A stretch of DNA of 64,000 bases from Entelurus aequoreus (taxonomy: Eukaryota > Chordata > Actinopteri > Syngnathiformes > Syngnathidae): contig NC_084741.1 of the NCBI RefSeq assembly GCF_033978785.1, forward strand, positions 75,498,018 through 75,562,017, written 5' to 3'. The notes beneath the pieces are model-generated. The model did not search any database and was not told the origin of the DNA. It saw only the letters and a list, made by a program, of their open reading frames with translations. Position numbers and translations under genes: made by a program. Below are positions 33,777 to 45,081 of the stretch, piece by piece (the stretch's first letter is position 1; the number at the start of each line of letters is the position of its first letter).

Positions 33777-36700
33777 TGCATCCACCAGCTTCTGGATCTC
33801 TGCGCTGTAAGCCTTGGCACGTTCTGAGTCTTTAGCTAGCCGCCGTTCTGTGCTCGGCAGACTCGGCATGACGGCTTCTTTGGGGGCATGAAGGAGAGGC
33901 ATGTCTCGCCTGCGCAGCAGGGGGGTGGCGTAGCGTAAGACTCCTGCTACCTCCACGCGGGTGGTCTTCTCTTCTAGCAGGGCTACTGCTGCTTGATCTT
34001 GTCTCGACCTGGTTACAATCTTCTCACTTTTATATGGAAGGGTGTCGAGCTGCCAAAGCCTTTCGACGTGCTTGAATAGTTCTGAAGCTGGAGGGTGAAC
34101 TGATGTCACTAGGCACTGCTGTGAGTGTAGGGGCTGCTGGGAGAATCTTGCTGGGCCCTGAAGAGTCCAGCCTAGCCTGGTCCGGACGGCAGCAGGCCCA
34201 CCTGGCAGGCCCAGTCGGATTGGCTCGATAGCGGTGATCAGGTGTGGGTGGTCGGAGCCGATGAGTACTAGGGGTCTGGCACTGTGGAAGAGCTCAATTG
34301 GTAAACCGACCAGGTGGGCGTACCTCTTCTGGAGTCGGTCCATCGGGTATGACTGTTCGCCTAGGCCGAGGCGACCTGAGGTGAAGGCTCTGGAGACTAG
34401 GAAGCTGGTCTTTGGCTCAGCAGCAGGAGAGATGTGGAAGGATACCGCAGAGCCACGGAGGGTCTGGACCTCCTGTCTAATGGTTCTCAGGGGCAGGTCC
34501 TCAGGTGTGCCTTGTAGGCAAAGTTCTCGGGCAGCTGCTGGCAGGAGCATGGTCCTTTCGGACCCGTCATCCAAGATGGCGTAGGTGGTTATAGTGCGAT
34601 TTCCGTGACGAAGAAGCACTCTGACGACCTTCAGTAAGACCCTAGTGTGGACTGAAGGACGGTCGACGTACAGAACCTCAGTGGCGGAGCTCACCAGGCA
34701 GCTCTCCTCCTTGCTTGTCGGTCTTGGTGGTCGATCATTTACGTCGTGAAGGACCTGCAGATGTTTCCCTTGGCATAGGCCACAGGTCTTCTTTAAGTCA
34801 CACTGAGCGGCTTGGTGAGGCCGTGCACAGCGCCAACACCTTTTGTTGGCCTTTATCCACTCAGTGAGAGTTTCTTTGTTTAGCTTTGTGACTTCTGTAC
34901 ACTGGCTGAGGAAGTGTTCATCGCTCTCGCAGAAAGGGCAATAGGGCTTAGCTCTCCCCTTCTTTCCCTCTGAGGCTCTAGTATGTCCATCATTTTCTTC
35001 AGAGTCCTTTGATCCATGGAGGACGGTAACAGGTCGCCGTCCCTGGCGACCCTCATACCGGGACACTTGGTTTTCCTTTTCTCTTATGAGTGTCTGTCTG
35101 TCGAAATCCTGACACCAGGATTCGTGCTGGAGCCACTGGGCTAGATCGCACAGGGTGGGAACAGTCCCGGGGTTCTTAAAGGTGGTCCGACGGAAGTCTG
35201 CCCGTTGCTCTGCGGGTAGTTTGCTTAACAGTCTCACCACGTGAGATCCACAGCGAAGCTCCACTTCACCGTCAGTGCCCAACGACTTAAGTAGGCCAAC
35301 CAAGGACTGAACATGGAGAGCAAACCGCCCAAAGGCTGCGGTGTCTCCACGGTGAACATCAGGTGAGTCTAGCACACTCGCTATCTTCCTGAGGGCTTAC
35401 TGGTGGGGCTGGCCGAATTTCTCATTGAGGGCCGACATGGTGTCAGTGTAGGGCGTGGGGGAGTTGAGATAGGCATCTGCTATCAATTTTGCCTCTTCAA
35501 GCCTCAGATGGTCTACCAGAATCTGGTACTTGAACATTTCAGTCCCTTCTGTAGGCAGGAGGTTCTCCAGGGCTATTTTCAAACGGGCAAACTCACATGG
35601 GTCGTAGTGACTGAAGTTTGGTATGGTCGGGCGTGGGCCTCTATGTTCAGCAGCTGCTGATTCATAGCGTGGTGGAGGAGGGGTTTGCTGGCCCTGTCTC
35701 TGCATCCACGGGGCTGCTTGTGTGGACACTGGCATGTACCCAGGCTGGCTAGACGTATAAGTGGTTGCATAGGAGGGAGTTACACGGGGGAGATACTGTA
35801 CTTGTGCGTAGTGTGGCTGGTACTGGTTCAGCAGCTGCTGGGGTGCATAGTCTGCAACGTGGGGCATAGCTCTGGTGGGAGGAGCCTGAGCCGGTGGTTG
35901 GTGTTGCAGCATTGTTGATGTAGTGGTGTGATACGCAGGTCTCTGGTGTGGGGGCTGAACAGCACGCTGGAAGTGGTGTGGCAACTGTTGCGGTGGATAG
36001 CGTGCCATGTAGGTAGGTTCCTCTGGAGAGCGTGTAGGACTGGTGTAGGTGTGAGCCATGTAGGGGGGACAAGGCTCGCTACTTAGCTGTCGGGTTTGAA
36101 GGTACTGTGGTTTATTGCCAACCTTCGCTGGTGACACCTTGCGGTGGCTAGCTGACAAGGTCTGGCTCCTTATCAGCTGTAGCTCAACCATCATCTGATC
36201 TAGTCGGTCCATGACTGGTTGACCTGGCGGATGTTCCAGGGCCGCTGTGTCTGGCCATGGTGGAGGGGGTTCAGGCCAATCCTCTTCATCCTCGGTATAT
36301 ACAGAATGGGGGTTGAGTTGACTGGTGGGTCGTGGTGTACCTTGCTGAAGGATGATTACTGTGTTAGTCAGTCTTCTAATTTCGTTATGAACTTGACCTA
36401 ATGCAGCCACATCCGCTTGCACGGTCAGCTGTGACTGCTGTAGTATGGCGCTTTTTCTCAGTATTTGACTGACTTCATCTCTTAGAGAGAGTTCCTGAGG
36501 TGAATGATGGATTGGGGTTGGTTCTCGGGTCAACTCCTCCCTTGTCTCTCTCTCTGCATGCTGTAGGTGGGCTAGCTGGGTGTCTGACCTGTACCTCTGC
36601 CACTCTGGTTCGTACGGGTCCTCTTCATGACAAGCAGCATCTCGCCTAAGCTGATGGGAGTAGGGAGCGGGGGTAGAGTATGGGGGGGTTGACATGGCTG

Positions 36701-36842
36701 CACCCTCCTTCTCGTGAGATAACCATTCTTCTTCATGCCCGTGCCTGTGTCTTTGCCTGATGTTGCTGAGCTGGTAATCATCAAAGCGGGTTGGTGGGCG
36801 TGTTTGACGCCTAGGCCGTCCTCCTAATCCTTCGAAGTCCAT
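33777..36842 (-). pseudogene. BEL/Pao retrotransposon gag-pol, 5' half, with one in-frame stop
   Basis: One continuous minus-strand frame from an ATG at 36842. It is interrupted only by a TAA at 35397-35399, after which the same frame runs on to 33777. The first about 480 codons are a Pro/Gln/Tyr-rich Gag. After the stop come the conserved Gag core, two zinc knuckles (CPFCESDEHFLSQC and CWRCARPHQAAQC, then CGLCQGKH), and an aspartic protease with the active-site block AILDDGSERTML. The reverse transcriptase begins (AYSAEIQKLVDAGY) and is cut by a TA tract; polymerase catalytic residues, RNase H and integrase are absent. The knuckle-protease arrangement is that of the Pao group. The stop may be a recent nonsense mutation. 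It cannot be mobilised on its own. Confidence 0.9.
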
Positions 36843-36863
36843 ACTGTCCAGGGGTAAATGAAG

Positions 36864-36883
36864 CTATCCGGCTCGAAGGACCA
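36864..36883 (-). other. BEL/Pao primer-binding site
   Basis: On the minus strand, three bases after the LTR end, the sequence TGGTCCTTCGAGCCGGATAG begins. TGG is the expected complement of a tRNA CCA end, and the rest reads as a T-arm/acceptor complement. I do not name the tRNA. Confidence 0.65.
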
Positions 36884-36886
36884 CAA

Positions 36887-37747
36887 TGTTGTGGAGAGTT
36901 ATAAAAGGACTGTATGGTTCTATAAAGGTAGTCTCATTCGCCCCCGGGGCGTCGGTCAGGGCACAATGGACAGGACAGTTCGTTTGGCATAGGGCAGTTT
37001 ACTTGTTTTGTAGGCAGGTTGACAGGCATGGATTAGTTGAATGGTACAACACTGGCTAGTATAGGTGGTTCTGTAGTAAACAGATAAGAACATCATAAAC
37101 AATTAGTATAGAATACCAGTAATAGCACATATCACCTTAATGCAATAATATATCATGGATACACAATATAGCATATACCGGTAATAATTAGCATTTAGTA
37201 AACATTAGCTTCACCAGTAAACAGTAAGCCCTGCCATACACACTGCAGGATAGCATCAAACCAAACACTCAAATAACATCATCCCAACATTTAACTGAAC
37301 TTAAATGTCTTAACTAGACCACAAGGTGTCACTGCACGCTACAGAAGGCACGTAAACGTGGTACTTGTGACCTGCCGTGCAGAATAAGGTGCTTGCCTCC
37401 ATGTACAAGGCACAAATGTCCGCAAATGCTCTCTTTAAAGAGATAAAGAACTGTTACATGAATTACATTGTCTAGACGCTGTAAACAAGGCACACTGCGC
37501 GCAAGTAAGTAATGGATTACTTTCAACTAGCGTCGGAAACAAACAAATGCAGAAAAGTCAAACAGGCAATTGTACGTGTACATTAGAATTCTTAACTATA
37601 TAATGAACTTACGTTCGTCAATGACGCACCCGGCACCGCAGTGCTGTACAATATTATAGGTTTCATATATATACAGGCAGCAAATGTAAATGACGTGCAT
37701 TCACCGCTCTGTGCTCTGTTGTGGGTAGAATGAATGAGCACGCCACA
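36887..37747 (-). repeat. BEL/Pao 5' LTR
   Basis: Reading on the minus strand it starts TGTGGCGTGCTCATTC and ends CTCCACAACA, giving TG...CA borders and about 861 bp. It lies directly before the primer-binding site and gag. A TATAAAAG-like box is not obvious on the sense strand. The other LTR is missing with the 3' half, so the borders cannot be confirmed by LTR-LTR comparison. Confidence 0.65.
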
Positions 37748-37764
37748 ATACCTTGCACTCTTAA

Positions 37765-39447
37765 AGGCCTACTGAAACCCACTACTACCGACCACGCAGT
37801 CTGATAGTTTATATATCAATGATGAAATCTTAACATTATAACACATGCCAATACGGCCGGGTTAACTTATAAAGTGACATTTTAAATTTGCCGCTAAACT
37901 TCCGGTTCGAAACGCCTCTGAGGATGACGTATGCGCGTGACGTAGCCCGGCGAACACGGGTATGCCTTCCACATTGAAGCCAATACGAAAAAGCTCTGTT
38001 TTCATTTCATAATTCCACAGTATTCTGGACATCTGTGTTCGTGAATCTGTTGCAATCATGTTCATTGCATTATGGAGAAGGAAGCTGAGCAAGCAAAGAA
38101 GAAAGTTGTCGGTGCGAAATGGACGTATTTTTCGAACGTAGTCAGCAACAACAGTACACAGCCGGCGCTTCTTTGTTTACATTCCCGAAAGATGTAGTCA
38201 AGATGGAAGAACTCGGATAACAGAGACTCTAACCAGGAGGACTTTTGACTTCGATACACAGACGCCTGTAGAGAACTGGGACAACACAGACTCTTACCAG
38301 GATTACTTTGATTTGGATGACAAAGACGCAGACGTGCTACTGTGAGTATGCAGCTTTGGCTTCTAAACATTTGATCGCTTGACCGTATGTGCGCAACTTT
38401 TTTTTGCGTATGTACGTAACTTTTTTAAAATATATAAGCTTTATGAACCTTGGGTTAGGTGAACGGTCTTTTGGGCTGAGTGATTGTGTGTGTTGATCAG
38501 GTGTTTGAATTGTATTGGCGTGTTCTATGGAGCTAGGAGCTAGCATAGGAGCTAGGAGCTAGCATAACAAACACGCAGGTGTTTTTATGCAGGATTAATT
38601 TGTGGCATATTAAATATAAGCCTGGTTGTGTTGTGGCTAATAGAGTATATATATGTCTTGTGTTTATTTACTGTTGTAGTCATTCCCAGCTGAATATCAG
38701 GTACCGTGAGTATGCAGCCTTGGCTGCTAAACATTTGATAGCTTGACCGTATGTGCACGTCACGTACGTAACTTTTTAAAAATATATAAGCTTTATGAAC
38801 CTTGGGTTAGGTGAACGGTCTTTTGGGCTGAGTGATTGTGTGTGTTGATCAGGTGTTTGAATTGTATTGGCGTGTTCTATGGAGCTAGGAGCTAGCAGAG
38901 GAGCTAGGAGCTAGCGTAACAAACACGCAGGTGTTTTTATGCAGGATTAATTTGTGGCATATTAAATATAAGCCTGGTTGTGTTGTGGCTAATAGAGTAT
39001 ATATATGTCTTGTGTTTATTTACTGTTGTAGTCATTCCCAGCTGAATATCAGGTCACCCCCGGCTCTCACAGCATCTTCCCTATCTGAATAGCTTCAACT
39101 CCCCACTAGTCCTTCACTTGCACTTTACTCATCCACAAATCTTTCATCCTCGCTCAAATTAATGGGGAAATTGTCGCTTTCTCGGTCCGAATCTCTCTCA
39201 CTTCATGCGGCCATCATTGTAAACAATAGGGAACTTTGCGTATATGTTCAACTGACTACGTCACGCTACTTCCGGTAGGGGCAAGCCTTTTTTTTATCAG
39301 ATACCAAAAGTTGCAATCTTTATCGTCGTTGTTCTATACTAAATCCTTTCAGCAAAAATATGGCAATATCGCGAAATGATCAAGTATGACACATAGAATA
39401 GATCTGCTATCCCCGTTTAAATAAAAAACATTCATTTCAGTAGGCCT
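37765..39447 (+). mobile_element. TTAA-family short DNA element, copy d (with internal tandem duplication)
   Basis: AGGCCTACTGAAA and TTTCAGTAGGCCT ends, TTAA at 37761-37764 and 39448-39451. It is the most diverged complete copy and the longest, because about 360 bp inside are present twice. Confidence 0.88.
38339..39054 (+). repeat. Two-copy tandem repeat, about 360-bp unit
   Basis: The units run about 38339-38700 and 38703-39054. Both start GTGAGTATGCAGC and end CCAGCTGAATATCAGGT, and include GAGCTAGGAGCTAGC short repeats. Differences between the units are few, so the duplication is recent relative to the element. Confidence 0.85.
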
Positions 39448-39514
39448 TTAAGGTGGACGGCTCATAACAGTCTCTTAAGGTGGACGGCTCATAACAGTCT
39501 CTTAAGGTGGACAG
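39448..39514 (+). repeat. 27-bp minisatellite, 2.5 units, starting at the TTAA target
   Basis: Units start at 39448, 39475 and 39502, each TTAAGGTGGACGGCTCATAA and then CAGTCTC. Every unit begins with TTAA, and the first overlaps the target duplication of copy d. Confidence 0.85.
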
Positions 39515-39657
39515 AGTTTGGGAACCTTTCTAACGTATATATATATATATATATATACATACATTTCAATTTAAAATTACTGCAGATTGCTAAGTATGCA
39601 AGTTGTCCTGTACTAAATATATGTAATTGTTAAATTTCCGTCTTCATATTTTTGCAG

Positions 39658-39750
39658 ATACCAAGTGCACGGACAGTGCAGGACGCCCGGCCGGAGGCGC
39701 AGATGGCGTCAGTACGAGGTCAAGCGCCGACAAGGATAATTCAAGCAAAG
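39658..39750 (+). CDS. Linker exon B1 of an ASC-like PYD-CARD gene (phase 1-1)
   Basis: A 93-nt exon, acceptor tttgcag and donor gtagta, phase 1-1. It encodes about 31 residues: D-T-K-C-T-D-S-A, GRPAGGADGVSTRSS, then ADKDNSSK. It is acidic/serine/glycine-rich, disordered in character, with no motif. The two sister exons B2 and B3 share the CTDSA and GAD/GAE landmarks. The phase fits both the A-type exons upstream and the CARD exon downstream. The position 5' of a CARD exon on the same strand suggests the PYD-CARD linker. Confidence 0.62.
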
Positions 39751-41457
39751 GTAGTACTCGTGTCATTGTCGCCACTCTAACCTAGACCACCAATGGGGGT
39801 GTGATAGGAAAGTTCACTATATCACAGTTCTACATGTTATTTGTACACATTAATATGTAGGAATGTCCAAATGTTAGGACGCCCCCTATGGGCTTTGTTG
39901 AAAATGCTTTTGAAGTTTTAGCATCATTAAACAAACGGTGAAGGACTCACGGACAATATTATAATATTGTGAGAAAAAAAACTATTTCAAAAGAATTGTG
40001 TAGAAATGGGTATGCCATTTTACCTGATTAAAGTAAAAAAAACATTTTTTAGTTGCAAAATTGTGAGAAAACGTTTTGATAAAATAACTTTTAGGAATAA
40101 TGTGAAATGTTCTTTTATTTTACACGACACAATTTTGTAATTTTTAGAAGATTAAAGTCAAATATATTTTGAAAAAAAAGGATTTTTTTAAAGTTAGTAA
40201 TATTGTGAGAAAAAAAGGATTCCTGTGAAAAAGTTTTTTTTTTGTTTGTTTTTTTTTAGAAATTGCAATATTGTGAGAACAATTTTATTTTACAAGATTT
40301 GTGTAGAAATATTTTAAGAAACTTAAAAAAAAAAAAAAGAATTCAAGAAATAGGTATGCCATTGGTACATTATTAAAGTCTGATATATTGTGCAGAAAAG
40401 TCATATTTAAAAAAAATGTATAATAATTTTGATACAATAACTTTTAGGAATAATCTGAATTTTAGTTTTATTTTACAAGACAAAATTATGTAATTTTACA
40501 AAATTAAAGTCAAATATATTATGAAAAAAGTATTTTTTTAAGTTAGTAATATTGTACTGTGAATTTTTTGGGGGGGGCGGGGGAATGCAATATTGTAAGA
40601 AAAAAAACTTATTTTACAAGATTTGTGTAGAAATATTTTAAGAAACTGGAAAAAAAAAAGAATTCAAGAAACAGGTGTGCCATTGTTACATTATTAAAGT
40701 CTGATATATTGTGGGGAAAGTCATATTTAAAAACAATTATAATAATTTTGATACAATAACTTTTAGGAATAATCTGAATTTTTGTTTTATTTTAAAAGAC
40801 AAAATTATGTAATTCTACAAGATTAAAGTAAAATATATTATGAAAAAGTGTTTTTTTAAGTTAGTAATATTGTTCTGTGAATATTGTTTTTAATACTATA
40901 TAATACTAACATTGTTGGGTAAAACGGAATTTGGTTTTATTCTGAATTCAGTGAAACAGATTGGTGGTTTTAGCTGTTATAAAGACTTTCAGGTGTTTAT
41001 ATATGTTTATGTTTAAGTATTTGGCAGACGCTTTTATCCAAAGTGACGTACATAAAAAATACATATAAAACAATCACTGTAAACATCATTTAAGGGAAGA
41101 ATGTAATACAAAATATCAATACAAAGTGTCAAGACAGAAAAAACTCTCTGCTGCTGCAGCAACAGAGATACAGTCTATAGGTCCCTAAGATATATAGATA
41201 TCTAATGTATTCATACATTGTTTATGTAGGATATACACATGTATATATAACCTAATCATATTGTTTCTTGAACTTAAAAATAGCTGTCCGTTTTTTTCCC
41301 CCTTCTCTGGGATTATATTCCCAGTTTTGATCTCGGACGTCTGGTCACTTATAGCATATGAGAATATTCTATTACTGTTAAGCAAACAATGAATAATAAA
41401 ACACGCCAAAGCATGTGAAAATGCTGCGTCTACTAATGAGATGTCTATGACTGACTC
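39751..41457 (+). other. AT-rich intron of block B1
   Basis: Contains many near-repeats of a phrase of AATATTGTGAGAAAAAA and TTTTAGGAATAATCTGAAT type, spaced irregularly from 39950 to 40880. They are internal repeats also present in blocks B2 and B3. No coding sequence is seen. Confidence 0.55.
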
Positions 41458-41458
41458 C

Positions 41459-41610
41459 ATGCGCTCTGAATACGCACTGCTGATTGGCTGTTACATGGCT
41501 CTAAACACGCACCGTTGATTGGCTGTTACATGCGCTCTAAATACGCACTGCTGATTGGCTGTTACATGCGCGCTGAATACGCACTGCTGATTGGCTGTTA
41601 CCGCTCTGCG
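41459..41610 (+). repeat. 36-bp minisatellite with CCAAT-box motifs
   Basis: Four units of about 36 bp contain ATACGCACTGCTGATTGGCT. Each carries ATTGG (CCAAT in reverse), and a forward AACCAATCAG follows at about 41614. The next 150 bp are GC-richer and contain GGTGGGAC and GCGGCCGCGGG. The set resembles a promoter or LTR, but no initiation site can be shown. Confidence 0.6.
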
Positions 41611-43059
41611 TGTAACCAATCAGATGGTTCTGTGGGTGGGACAATGCTGGGTGCTGCAGAGACGTACTGACAGAGGCAGAGGCAGAACTAAGCGGAGCAG
41701 CTTGTTAAGACTTTAGTTTAGGCTGTGGCTCTTTGTTAAGGCGGCCGCGGGAAACCCTGTGTAGGATTTTACAGGATTCATGTATTGTGAAAAAATATTG
41801 TGTGAAAAAAGTTTTCTTTGTAAAAGAATTATGCACTATAGTAATATTTACAATATTCTTTTACAGAAACAAAAGCACTATCAAACAAAAACGTTTTGCA
41901 CAAGGGCACTTGAATATGGACAACATACGAAACAGTATTTCAAATCAGATCAGAGAAATTGACAGCTAATATTAGCTACAGTCCTACAGCAACACAAGAA
42001 CTCTCAGGAGATGTCTGAAGCTTCCATCTATTCAAGCATACACCTCCCCCGAATCTGAACATTCGAGTAATCCACCACATTCCCGTGTAATGGCTGCATT
42101 TACAAAATAAATTGTCAGTTGTTGAGTGGTAATTTTTAAACGGACAGCCTTTTGGCTGCCTTCTGTGAATTGCAGGGGGAGTACTAAAACCCTGGGAGTT
42201 CTAGTCTTAATGAAAATAGATGTTTTTTGGTCAAAATATAACAGTTTATTTTGTTATTTCTTGCTTAAAGTATTCAACAAATAAGAAACTTTCCATCGGA
42301 TATAAATCCAAAACTTTCAGGGGTTTTTTAAATAAATTGTACACGTACACAAACATATATATAAACATAAGTACATGTATTAATATATATACACATATAT
42401 GTATATATATGTGCCAGTAAAAAGTAATCCAATAATGGCCCCAAAGTGACAGTTTTGACACACCTGAGCGAAGCAGTTAAATATATTTCAAGCAACATAT
42501 TAGTATTTATGTCATTTTTGCCACACTCAAAACCTCCACTTTTTTCTTGTAACCATTACAAGTTGTTGTGCGTCATCTTGACTGTCAGCGTGTCCCGAGT
42601 AGTCCTTCTCCTCGTATATTTTTCCAAAAAGACTTTGGACATTCCCTGCCATAAAGTCAATAAATAGGATAACACCATCTAAAGTATGAGCCCTTGGCTT
42701 TGTGTCGCCCTAAACAAAATGTCGCCTGTGGCCCCACTTCAATCTCCAATATTACTTACTTATGATTATTAATATTGTTATGCTCCTAAAGGGCCCCACC
42801 CCACTATAAAGCTAACATACATACACACGGTCAGTATGTTTACATGTGCTAAAAGTTAAAAGCAGCTTTTTAAAACAAGTGCAAAAAACTTATTTATATT
42901 ATTGACCATGTTATCATATCTATATCATGATTGAAAACCAGTTCCATCTTGCATTTATACACTCCCATCGTTCCACACACATGTGATAACCAGGAAGTAC
43001 AGTAGATGATGCACTCCATGATCAGAAAGTACAGTATTCACATGTTTATGTCTTTGTTT
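41611..43059 (+). other. Unassigned stretch after the CCAAT minisatellite
   Basis: A GC-richer part to about 41770, then AT-rich sequence, the duplicated pre-CARD intron segment (42188-42350) and unique AT-rich DNA. No remnant of a second CARD exon is visible after 42350. Confidence 0.45.
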
Positions 43060-43620
43060 CTGTCAAGACCGGAACAGGACTCTGGACACAGATGCAGGAG
43101 TTTGACAACAAATATTTATTATAAACAAGGGAAAGGGTCAAAAAGAGAAGAAACTTAACAGGCTACCAAAAGCCGAGCTTATCAAATCTCTAAACTAACA
43201 AAATCTCAATGAACTCAAAACGCTCCAGCTGCGGAGGGAAAAAGGTTGCAAAGAGAACAATATGCAAAAACAACAAAAGGCGCTCCAAGGGAGGCAATTC
43301 TAAACAACTAATCTTACCTGACAAAAAGGGTACAAAGAACGTGGCAATGACTGTGAACATGGACCGCTGGAGGTTCGCACAAAACATACGATATCACTCT
43401 GGCACAGGACAGAAGGAAGACGAGCCATTTATACACATGAGGGTGGATGACACAGGTGGACACAATCAGGCAATCAGGAGAGACAGACCAGTGAAACAGG
43501 AGGAAGGGCAAGTGACCTGAAACGAGAGGGAGAGTTAACCTTTCAAAATAAAACAGGAAATGACAAGACAACATGAAACCAGACAAAACCCAGACAAGAC
43601 TTCACCCAGGTGTGACAGTT
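43060..43620. mobile_element. Dispersed repeat, unclassified
   Basis: A purine-rich stretch from TCAAGACCGGAACAGGACTC to CACCCAGGTGTGACAG, with TTTATTATAAACAAGG near the left. In composition and ending it resembles the repeat at 59920-60410. A 103-codon frame at 43209-43520 is inside and has no recognised domain. Confidence 0.5.
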
Positions 43621-44625
43621 TCTTCAGTAATATTTTTCATCAAGCATCAGAACCAAAGCTGTCACCCTAAAAATATCCATAATTCCCCTAAATGATTTGG
43701 ATTGAATAGAAGGAGGATGATCTACAAGTTTTAGAAGGTGTGTGCCAAAAAGATGCAGCTTTAGTAAAACACTAAGCATCATGTAGCAGTATTGCTAAGT
43801 GCTAAACAAGATATACAAACTGTAATAGAACAATCACTTACTGTACAATTTCTGCTCTCAGTGGGATAAAGACTGTTGGGATGTTTATATCTTTCAGCAC
43901 AAGACTTGCGTTCCCCGTTAATAGATGATTAATTCATCACAATTCTCACTACTCAGGTAAAAAATGTTGGGAGCAAACAAGTGTTTGTCTCGTCACAGGG
44001 CTATAAATTGGATGTAATTTTATATATATATATATATTTTTTATTTTTTTTAAATTGGATGTCAAAGTTGACCAACTTATGGGTTTATGTCCAGAACCTT
44101 CTACTATCCAAGTGAGAGGGATGATTTATATTCTAGAATTAATTTTTACCATCTCAGAGGCGATGCAGCAGCTCATCGGCTCTGCCCGTCAGTAGCTGCA
44201 GTAGCTGCATTTCATCCATAATTAAGGTGCCGTGTTACTAAAAGTAGTTCTTCAGGGTTAGCGCTTATTATAACAGTGATGCTAATACTTGGTTAATATT
44301 TAGGTCACAAAATGATAAAATAATAACAAATACAAATATATATATTTACTCTAAATATGTATATATTTTTGTTTATTATTTTACTATAAAGTCCTCTAAA
44401 AATATCTATAAATCACCAACATATATATGTGTGTATATACAGTATGTATAGGTATATTTATGTATATGTATGTGTGTATGAATGTAAATATGTATACAGT
44501 ATATATATAAATGTGTGTATGTATATATGTGTGTTTATATATGTATACATATATGTAAGTGTGTATGTATATATGTATATATATATGCATATATACATAT
44601 ATACATACACACTTACATATGTATG

Positions 44626-44902
<277 letters not shown>

Positions 44903-44994
44903 TTCAATTAAAATTACTGCAGATTGTTAAGTATGCAAGTTGTCCTGTACTAAATATATGTAATTGCTAAATTTCCTTCTTCATATTTTTGCAG

Positions 44995-45081
44995 ATGCCC
45001 AGTGCACAGACAGTGCACCGGCCGGTGGCGCAGATGGCGTCAGTACGAAGTCAAGCGTTGACAACGATAATTCAAGCAAAG
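44995..45081 (+). CDS. Linker exon B2 of an ASC-like PYD-CARD gene (phase 1-1)
   Basis: An 87-nt exon, acceptor tttgcag and donor gtagta, phase 1-1, encoding about 29 residues: DAQCTDSAPAGGADGV, then STKSSVDNDNSSK. Compared with B1 it lacks six bases in the Gly-Arg-Pro part and differs at several residues. The codon changes leave no stop or frameshift. Confidence 0.62.

Larger units (their letters stand above)
39540..42350 (+). repeat. Intron-exon duplication block B1
   Basis: First of three blocks that each contain a TA tract, a conserved 100-bp pre-exon intron part (AAAATTACTGCAGATTG), a B-type linker exon and a long AT-rich intron with the periodic phrase AATATTGTGAGAAAA. Its far end (42188-42350) matches 49808-50000, the intron just before the CARD exon, so the original duplicated segment reached close to the CARD exon. 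Confidence 0.78.

Noticed and set aside
35403..36401. Plus-strand frames opposite the BEL/Pao gag
   Set aside because: They are shadows of the minus-strand coding sequence.
39448..39514. CRISPR-like repeat array
   Set aside because: Units are directly adjacent with no spacers, and the organism is a vertebrate.
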